Source: Salvator merianae (Eukaryota; Chordata; Lepidosauria; Squamata; Teiidae). Taken from it: 64,000 bases of DNA. A model generated the notes under the pieces. It saw only the letters and a list, made by a program, of their open reading frames with translations, was not told where the DNA came from and made no database searches. Below, in pieces: positions 58,441 to 64,000 of this stretch. The stretch's first letter is position 1, and the number at the start of each line of letters is the position of its first letter. Both the position numbers and the translations under genes were made by a program. The stretch covers positions 6,305,316 to 6,369,315 of the forward strand of contig QVOM02000053.1 of assembly GCA_003586115.2 (NCBI GenBank), read 5' to 3'.

Positions 58441-59580
58441 TAAAGGCGAAACAAACAGCCATAAAAGTCCTCCAAGAGCCTCTCTCGAAACCCCTTGGAA
58501 AGGGGGTCCCCCCCCCTTCCTTCTATCACACTTGGGCGCCTTTCTGTCCCTCGATCCCCGACAGCTACAGAAGGACCCCAGCGCCCTTTCCCGGAGCGTT
58601 TTAGGAACGCCTCCTCCATCTGCAGCCCCGCCAAAGATGGGGGCTTGTGCCGCTCGGTTGCGAGGGGGCGGGTGGAGGGAAAAGGGAAGAGCCCCACGGA
58701 GACTCCCGGAGACATTTCTTGTGCAATGCGACCATGAACCCTGAGCTGATGGCCACAAGCCGAGGCTCAGCAGCGAGGGGTAAGCCAGGGACGGCGGCGC
58801 GACTGCAAAATAACGTCTACATCTTATTACAAATCATCTATATGATTCTTTCGGAGCTGCCAAGCCAAGGCAGCGTCGCAGCGATCTCGGGGGGCAGAGA
58901 TGATCTCGGTGGCTGCGTCTGACCCGCCTGCCCGGGTGCCTCTGCCTTCCTCTCCCTTCGCCCCACGGCGCCCGTTTAGACTCCATCGCTCCGCTCGCGC
59001 CTCTCACCCCCGCTCGCCGCTCGCAGCTTCGCCTTTGGCTGCAGGTCAGTGTGGAGCGCCGGAGACGTCTTCCCCCGCGCCCGCCCGCTCAAGTGCCCTT
59101 CAAGGTCCCTCGGCAACCGTGGAGGCTTCCTCCGCCGAGGCAGGGCGAGCGTCCCTAAAGCCCCCCGTCCATCCGAGCCGTCAGATGCCGCCGCCGCCGC
59201 CCCCGCTTTTCCAGCCGCTTCCACTTTAGGAACCTTCACCGTCACCCCACCACCACCACTCTCCGTGCCCTCCTCCGCATTGTCACCCCCGCCCATTCAT
59301 CTCCAGGCGGCAAAGAACATCGCTCCCACTGAGAGCCGAGCCCCCCCCGCTCCTCATCCTCCTCTCCCCCCCCCAAAAAAGAAAAGGCACCAAGGGCAGC
59401 AGCCGGAACGAAGCGGCGCGGCGGCGCGGGGTTCTTACCTGGGCGCCCAGCTGCCGCCTCTCCCGGGTCACCTCTGGCAGAAGGCGAGCAGAGCCAAGTC
59501 CCATTCACAACTCGAGGCAGCGGCGGCTCCAGCCTATTCCACTCCACTGGCAACGGCGGCTGAATGAGGCTCCGAGCTAG
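58380..59580. promoter_or_regulatory. CpG island over CDH11 exon 1 and the start of intron 1
   Basis: This interval is visibly GC-rich with frequent CpG (for example CCGCCGCCGCC near 59190-59200 and GCGGCGCGGCGGCGCGG near 59413-59429), unlike the AT-rich rest of the window. It covers exon 1 and about 1 kb downstream. Several open frames on both strands cross it, but they are proline, alanine and arginine-rich, overlap one another, and look like composition effects. Edges are by eye. Confidence 0.8.
59439..59504 (-). other. Exon 1 upstream ATG opening a frame across the splice junction
   Basis: The ATG at 59504 (context GAATGGG) opens 22 in-frame codons to the exon 1 donor, starting MGLGSARLLPEVTRE. 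If exon 1 is joined directly to 2882, nine more codons follow and the frame stops at TAA 2855-2853, giving a 31-residue uORF that overlaps uORF1 in another frame. This depends on direct splicing between the two exons. Confidence 0.4.
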
Positions 59581-59599
59581 TGGAAGGAATTAGAAAGAG

Positions 59600-59700
59600 G
59601 AGAGAGTGAGAGAGAAGACAGGGGGGAGGGAGGAGAGGGGGGAGGGAAGGGGGGGCGGGGAGGAGGAGGCAGGCAGGATGAAAAAGAGGAGAAGCTTGAG
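59600..59700. promoter_or_regulatory. GA/CT-rich tract with a GC box in exon 1
   Basis: The plus strand is almost pure purine (GAGAGAGTGAGAGAGAAG, then G-rich blocks), so the transcript carries a CU-rich leader. A GGGGGCGGGG box lies at 59651-59660. Such tracts often bind Sp/KLF or GAGA-type factors; here this is inference. Confidence 0.4.
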
Positions 59701-59778
59701 GCTCTGCTTGTCCTCTTTTGGCAGAAGGGGATGGGGAGGCCTCCGATTCCCCCCCTCCTTTTCCAAGGGGCTCCCCCC

Positions 59779-59789
59779 CCTTTTATAGG
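59779..59789 (-). promoter_or_regulatory. TATA box of the CDH11 promoter
   Basis: Read on the minus strand, the sequence is CCTATAAAAGG, with TATAAAA at 59787-59781. It sits about 350 bases upstream of the exon 1 donor, and its orientation agrees with the gene. It predicts a start near 59753-59758. A second AT-rich stretch (TTTTATTTT, minus strand) lies just upstream at 59793-59801. Confidence 0.75.
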
Positions 59790-60727
59790 GGGGAAAATAA
59801 AAGTCAGCGCCTGGCTCTGCAGAAACACCGGCTACATTGATGGGGAAGAGACAGGAGGAGAGAAGCAGAGAGGCACTGTGAAGGCAGACCGAGACATAGG
59901 CTGGGCCTAAAGCATTCCTAGAAGATCCCAGGAGCTCGGCTTTGTCACGCTTGCTTGGCTACTGCTGCGCTGGTGGCGGTGCTCGGTCTCCCTTTCTCCA
60001 TCCCAGTCCCAGAGGAGCCGAGGTCAGTGGTAGCGCCTGCCTTGGAGAAGCCAGGAGGCATCTGCTCCACCTTCAGAGGAGAAATCCCTTCCTGGCCATG
60101 AGCGGCATTGGACATGCTGGAACTTTGTAAGGACGGCAGACAATTCCACATTAGGAAGGATTGGTGCCAGGGATCCTGGGATGCCTCTGCAATTCCTGAT
60201 GCCCAGGGGCAAACCTGCCACTGGACTACAAAACCTATGGGGCAGAGAGCGGCCGGAGTCCAGCAACCCACGAAGGACCGAGGGCTGCCAACCCTGGTGC
60301 TCAGGTAGATGAGCCCACGGTCACACACCTGAATCCTTAGCATAAGAGAGGTAGGAAGGGACGATCTCTTAGAGCAGATCATACTGATGGAGGGTTCGTG
60401 GCTGGCGGGGGTGACCCTATCACCTTTCCCAGAGTAATTAGGAAATGGGAAATTGAACTTTCTGCTCAGACGCAATCTGTTAACAAAACAGAGGAGGTGA
60501 GTTTTCAGTGTGCTGCTTTTCACAATACTGGTGCTAGGATGTCCCATCCCCTTTCCTTAAACTCTATGTGCAAGATGTAATATTTAAAATTGTCAGTCGG
60601 CAGCTATGCAGTATTCAGTGATCCTTCTTCCTACAGAATGACATGAGAGAAGGACAGGAGAAATCAGGCTGTAGGTTTGTCTCCAGGATGCGTTTCTGCT
60701 GAGCACAATTTCTGCTCTGGCACTGAG
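59790..60727. other. CDH11 upstream flank without a named feature
   Basis: Moderately GC-rich flank running upstream from the TATA box. A 200-codon minus-strand frame (59945-60547) and overlapping plus-strand frames have no recognisable domain. No convincing divergent first exon is seen. Confidence 0.45.
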
Positions 60728-60945
60728 TGCCTGTAGCTCAGTGTTAGAGCAAACTGCCTGGAAAGCAAAGGACTGCTGTTTCGATCCTCAGCCTCTCCCT
60801 GGAAGCGAACAATGGCAAACCCATATCTCTGCCAAGAAAATAAAACCTGCATAGATATGCCCACGGAGGTGCCAATGCAATCAACCAGGAGTTGGCCATG
60901 ACTCGATGGCACCCAATGACAATAATAACAAGGGCTAAGAGTCCC
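60728..60945 (+). mobile_element. tRNA-derived SINE
   Basis: GCCTGTAGCTCAGTGTTAGA carries box A and GTTTCGATCCTC box B. The body (ATGGCAAACCCATATCTCTG, CCAAGAAAATAAAACCTGC) and end (CCATGACTCGATGGCACCCA) match a common reptile SINE core. Confidence 0.7.
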
Positions 60946-62079
60946 CCAGAGTATGAACAGCAGCAGCCCTTGTGGTTCCTCTTCTTCAACTGGATCCAAC
61001 AACTCCAGGTTCCAAGTGGGGAGGGACAGGGTCAATCCGGTTGGAACGCTCCTTGCCTCCGGAACAAGAGTTCCCCTTGCATTCCAAATTAGATTGCTAG
61101 GAAGAAGGCAAGTCACTGTCTTCGTCCTGGTGTGATAAGTTTGCAGGAGCTGAAAAACATTTTATTTCCAAAAAAAAAAAAAAAAAGAGGATAGGATAAA
61201 AAAGAGAAAATAATCATACTTGTGATTCGTCCACCAGCATTCTGATGCGCTAGAGTTTAGCCGTATGACAGAAAGACTCTGGAGATTGGTGATCATGTGG
61301 TTTGGCTCTGTGCCATCGTCGGCATAGTCTCTTTGAAATTTTGTCTGAACTGCAGACAGCCAGAGGTCTAGGAGAGATTGTAACACATCAGGGAAGTGTG
61401 GCATGCAGGGATATGGCGCTGTTCAAGTTATTCCCTGTGTATGCCTCCCCTAATGTCTTGTGAAGATATGTGTTAATTTGCTTTTTTCCTAAAATATCCC
61501 TCGCCTGTGGGGCAGTGTGCGGCCAACAGCCTACTTAACCAAGCACAGGAAGAAACTGCTAAGAAACCTTTCAGGACCTTTATAGGAACCTTTCTTTAGT
61601 CCTTCTTCATCCTTATTTGATCTCCTAACAGTGGAACAGGGAGAAAGTTGAAGCAATGGGTGACTTTTCCCAGCTGATAATTGTTGCAGGAATTAGCAAC
61701 ATTTAGGACATTCCTTCACACAGCAAATGCTCATAAATCTGATTCACTGGCAGCACAATATTCTGTATGTTTCCAGAGATGTAATCCTATTTGGTTCAAC
61801 TGGGTTGACTCTGAAAAAAAGTAGCTTGCTCCATCTGAAGACATTTTGTTGTGAAGAGTGAACAGCAAGCGGGCACCTTCACATATAGAAGCTAATGAGA
61901 CTGGCAGCAGAATGTTATTTCAACATCTAGGATGGAAAAGAATCCTACTTCACACCTGAGATAGCAAGCTGGGTTACAGAAGCCAAGGCAGTCCATGTAG
62001 TATAAACAGTTTCATCTTCCAGTGGCAGTAGAGCAGATGCAGCCAGTAAATGGAGGGGGAAATGGCCTAGGAAGAATTA
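60946..62079. other. Upstream flank without a named feature
   Basis: A run of about 17 A lies at 61170-61186. No repeat family or exon is recognised. Confidence 0.4.
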
Positions 62080-62087
62080 CCCTTGGG

Positions 62088-62303
62088 GCCCAGTCACACC
62101 TAAGTTTTAATCCAGCTTCAGTCCACTTTTGGATTAAAAGAGCACATCAGCATAGTGACTAATTTTCTTTCCACATTTTCTAACCTCAAAGGTGGCTTTT
62201 CTGAGTTAGATAAGGCTGAAAGAAAACATCTTATTACTTCACTGATGTGTTCTCTCAGGCTGAAAGTGGACCAAAGCTGGATTAAAGCTTAGGCGTGACT
62301 GGG
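62088..62303. mobile_element. hAT-like foldback MITE with 8-bp duplication
   Basis: Ends GCCCAGTCACACCTAAG and CTTAGGCGTGACTGGG are inverted, continued by TTTTAATCCAGCTT versus AAGCTGGATTAAAG. Inner arms CAGTCCACTTT and GAAAGTGGAC also pair. Flanks CCCTTGGG (62080-62087) and CCCTTGGA (62304-62311) agree at 7 of 8. Confidence 0.85.
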
Positions 62304-62812
62304 CCCTTGGATAATTAAAGTAAAGTGGGACCTTATACAATACAGCCTGGGAGCAAAATGTGCATGGACGTCAATAAGAAAGGTCCAAGGTCAGCAGCCA
62401 GGAGAAGATGCACCTTGGCGTACCAACCAGATGTAGTGATTTCTGCCCTGTTTTGTTTTACTAGACACCTGGCAAAATGCTGATCTTATCCCAAGGTAAC
62501 TTTGTCCTTGGCTGGTCCTTTCCTCAGGCATCAACTGAACTTGCCTCACTTTGCCTAAAAGTAGTTCTAAGATTTCAGCTTTGTAGGAAGATCATCAACG
62601 ATGGAGCAACGGGGCAGATAGAAATGTAAAAACAAGCAGAAAGACAACAAAAGAGATTTGGATAATGAAGATGCTCTCTTAAGTGCCTGCATCCTCAAAG
62701 GATGTTTTCAAAATTCCCCCCTTTAAAAAAAAAATCTGAATTACTAGTCCTTTTTCTTCTTGGTGACATTTTCCTTCCCATTTTCAGACACTGTTCTTGT
62801 TTTAGTGTGTTC
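62304..62812. other. Upstream flank without a named feature
   Basis: No repeat family or exon recognised. Confidence 0.4.
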
Positions 62813-62912
62813 ATTTTATATTGGTTTTTAATGTTGTAACCTGCCCTGAGACCTTCGGGTACAGGGCAGGATAAAAATGCAAACAATAAGTAAATAAATA
62901 AATACATTGTGT
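62813..62912 (+). mobile_element. CR1/L2-type LINE 3' tail, sense
   Basis: TGTTGTAACCTGCCCTGAGA, CCTTCGGGTACAGGGCAGGA and TAAGTAAATAAATAAATA are the typical sense end with its GCCCTGAG...CAGGGC hairpin. Confidence 0.65.
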
Positions 62913-63079
62913 GTGCACATATTCAGTATTTTACTGCGAAGAGTATATACCCATCACATGTGTGTCTCTCGGAATATTGCATGCATACATGATGCAGTTT
63001 CCCATACTATCATACTGAGAAACTTTTAAAAAAAATGAAATAGAACAAAAATTAAAAAATCACAACACTATTACTGCAT
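62913..63079. other. Upstream flank without a named feature
   Basis: AT-rich; nothing recognised. Confidence 0.4.
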
Positions 63080-63535
63080 GGGGTTAATTGCTCTGAAGGT
63101 GAGAAGTGATAGAGTTTGATTTGCCCCAGAGAGAACGTCATTCCATAGGCTGAGCTCACCATGGAGAATGCCTTCTCATGAGTCCTTGCACCTTTAGCTT
63201 TGGAAGATAGTGCAACTGCTATAGGGGATCTACAGTTGAGCCCAATACCCAGACCAATCTTTAGGGGATGAAGAAGAGAACCCTCAGAGATTTGGGGCCC
63301 AAGTTGTTGAAAGTCTAATAAGCCAAAAGTTAGAACTTTGAACTGGATTCAGTAATGATTTGGCAACCAGTGTGATTCTTTTGAAATTGGTCTGATGTGG
63401 TCAGTAGTACACATAAGCAACTTTTCTGCTGCATTCCATACCAGCTGCTGCTTTCAACCATATCTGAGGACAAGTCCACAAAAAGCATGAGCCACCATAG
63501 CTAAGCTGACTCTGCCTAGGAAGGCCAGTAGTAGG
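63080..63535 (-). mobile_element. CR1/L2-type LINE fragment, antisense
   Basis: In order: GTCATTCCATAGGCTGAGCT, GAGAATGCCTTCTC, GGGGCCCAAGTTGTTGAAAG, AGAACTTTGAACTGGATTCA, GGCAACCAGTGTGATTC, GCTGCATTCCATACCAGCTG. These follow the known order of the reptile LINE 3' region (CATTCCACAG, GAGAAGGCCC, GGGCCCAAGCC, CAGCACTTTGAATTG, GGCAGCCAGTGG, GCCGCATTCTG). Confidence 0.65.
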
Positions 63536-64000
63536 AAAATCAACAGTAATTGCAAGCAGGGAATTCTGGGCACCACATTGTACTGACTCTAATGGGGCAC
63601 CAGCTGTGCCCCGTCGGACTATTCTCTGATTCTATTGGCTGAAGTACAGTCCCACGGCTCCCCTCGCCCTGCGGTCCTGACTGATTCCCTTCTGTGAACA
63701 TTTCATCGAAATTCAGAAACACCGTAATTCATAGGTGTCAATTCACACAAACACGAATTATGCCGACATTCGATTTGCTGCGAAGCAAATGCAGAATAAA
63801 ACTTTGTGCACAGCCATACAGCATGCTGCTGCCAAGGGGCCTCTAACAATAGTGAAGGCTGGAACTTTTGTCCCCAGCTTTTGGAGGCTCCATGCTGACT
63901 TCAAGGGCTGAGTGCAGCCTTCCAAGTTGGCAGCCAGGGCTGTGCCGTGATGGGCTGTCCAAATGTGGACGGTCCATAAAGAGGGCTGCTGCTAGTTCAC
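63536..64000. other. Upstream flank, possible decayed MITE
   Basis: 63770-63816 ends TTTGTGCACAGCCATA, like the family B terminus (TGTGCACAACCCTA), and is preceded by CGAAGCAAATGC words. The start is not found. The rest to 64000 is not recognised. Confidence 0.3.

Larger units (their letters stand above)
1..59756 (-). other. CDH11: CDH11 gene body, 5' part (partial at left edge)
   Basis: This is the transcribed span from the predicted start near 59756 to the left edge. Intron 1 is 59438-2883 and intron 2 starts at 2471 and leaves the window. No further cadherin exon (for example one encoding the next LHSD segment of EC1) is visible in 1-2471, so intron 2 exceeds 2.4 kb. Confidence 0.75.
59439..59756 (-). 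other. CDH11: CDH11 non-coding exon 1 (5' UTR) with splice donor
   Basis: A consensus donor, CCCAG|GTAAGAAC, is read on the minus strand, with GT at 59438-59437 and the exon ending at 59439. The 5' end is placed about 30 bases downstream of the TATA box; it is an estimate. The exon begins with a G-rich stretch and a long CT-rich tract (about 59590-59700), then a GC-rich segment. Assignment to CDH11 is inferred from strand, from lying upstream of the first coding exon and from the absence of another gene. One ATG occurs at 59504. A further small non-coding exon in intron 1 cannot be excluded. Confidence 0.7.

Noticed and set aside
58735..58780. Possible plus-strand exon with ATGAACCCTGAGC and donor AGGGGTAAGCC
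   Set aside because: The start and donor are plausible, but the peptide is unknown, and there is no upstream promoter sign on this strand or matching downstream exon.
58307..59567. Several long overlapping ORFs on both strands in the CpG island
   Set aside because: They are rich in Pro, Ala, Arg and Gly, overlap each other in every frame and have no recognisable domain. This is what GC-rich promoter DNA gives by chance.
59945..60547. 200-codon minus-strand ORF upstream of CDH11
   Set aside because: No recognisable domain and irregular composition. Plus-strand frames overlap it. It probably reflects chance in GC-richer DNA.
1..64000. CRISPR-like arrays, bacterial operons or integrated viral genes
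   Set aside because: Repeats here are microsatellites or dispersed transposons without regular spacers, and I saw no retroviral gag, pol or env motif, LTR pair or prokaryotic gene organisation.

Overview
The window is vertebrate nuclear DNA, most likely from a squamate reptile. The squamate call rests on a tRNA-headed SINE with a (TTC)n tail of the Sauria/Squam type, on many decayed antisense CR1/L2-type LINE tails, and on several short hAT-like foldback elements. There is no operon, plasmid, phage or CRISPR content, and most open reading frames over 60 codons are chance or repeat-derived.

One gene organises the window: the 5' part of CDH11 (cadherin-11, OB-cadherin), read on the minus strand from right to left. 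A TATA box (59781-59787) inside a CpG island precedes a non-coding exon 1 (about 59756 down to 59439, donor CAG|GTAAGA). Intron 1 is about 56.6 kb. The first coding exon (2882 down to 2472) has a strong polypyrimidine acceptor, 183 bases of 5' UTR with two short upstream ORFs, and 76 codons for the signal peptide, the prodomain with an RSKR furin site, and the start of the mature type II cadherin with its two tryptophans. The remaining coding exons lie beyond the left edge.

Intron 1 is AT-rich and holds interspersed repeats. Three short-element families are clear: family A (TIR TAGAGATGTGCA, GTTC/GAAC-rich, several diverged 8-bp target duplications), family B (TIR TAGGGATGTGCA, one copy with a perfect 8-bp duplication), and family C (a long hairpin with TIR CCCTTTCTGCACTT). 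Looser relatives share a GGCCTNTTCACACTT-type end. LINE and SINE pieces, microsatellites (TTTGG, GATAGA, CCTT, GATA) and G/C homopolymer runs also occur. Some repeat-free stretches look like candidate regulatory elements, but only alignment can show that. Positions 59757-64000 are the upstream flank and carry a SINE, an hAT-like foldback element and LINE tails.

I found no new multi-gene system. The most noteworthy items are the upstream-ORF arrangement of the CDH11 leader, the target duplications that define the small DNA transposon families, and nested insertions that order their ages.
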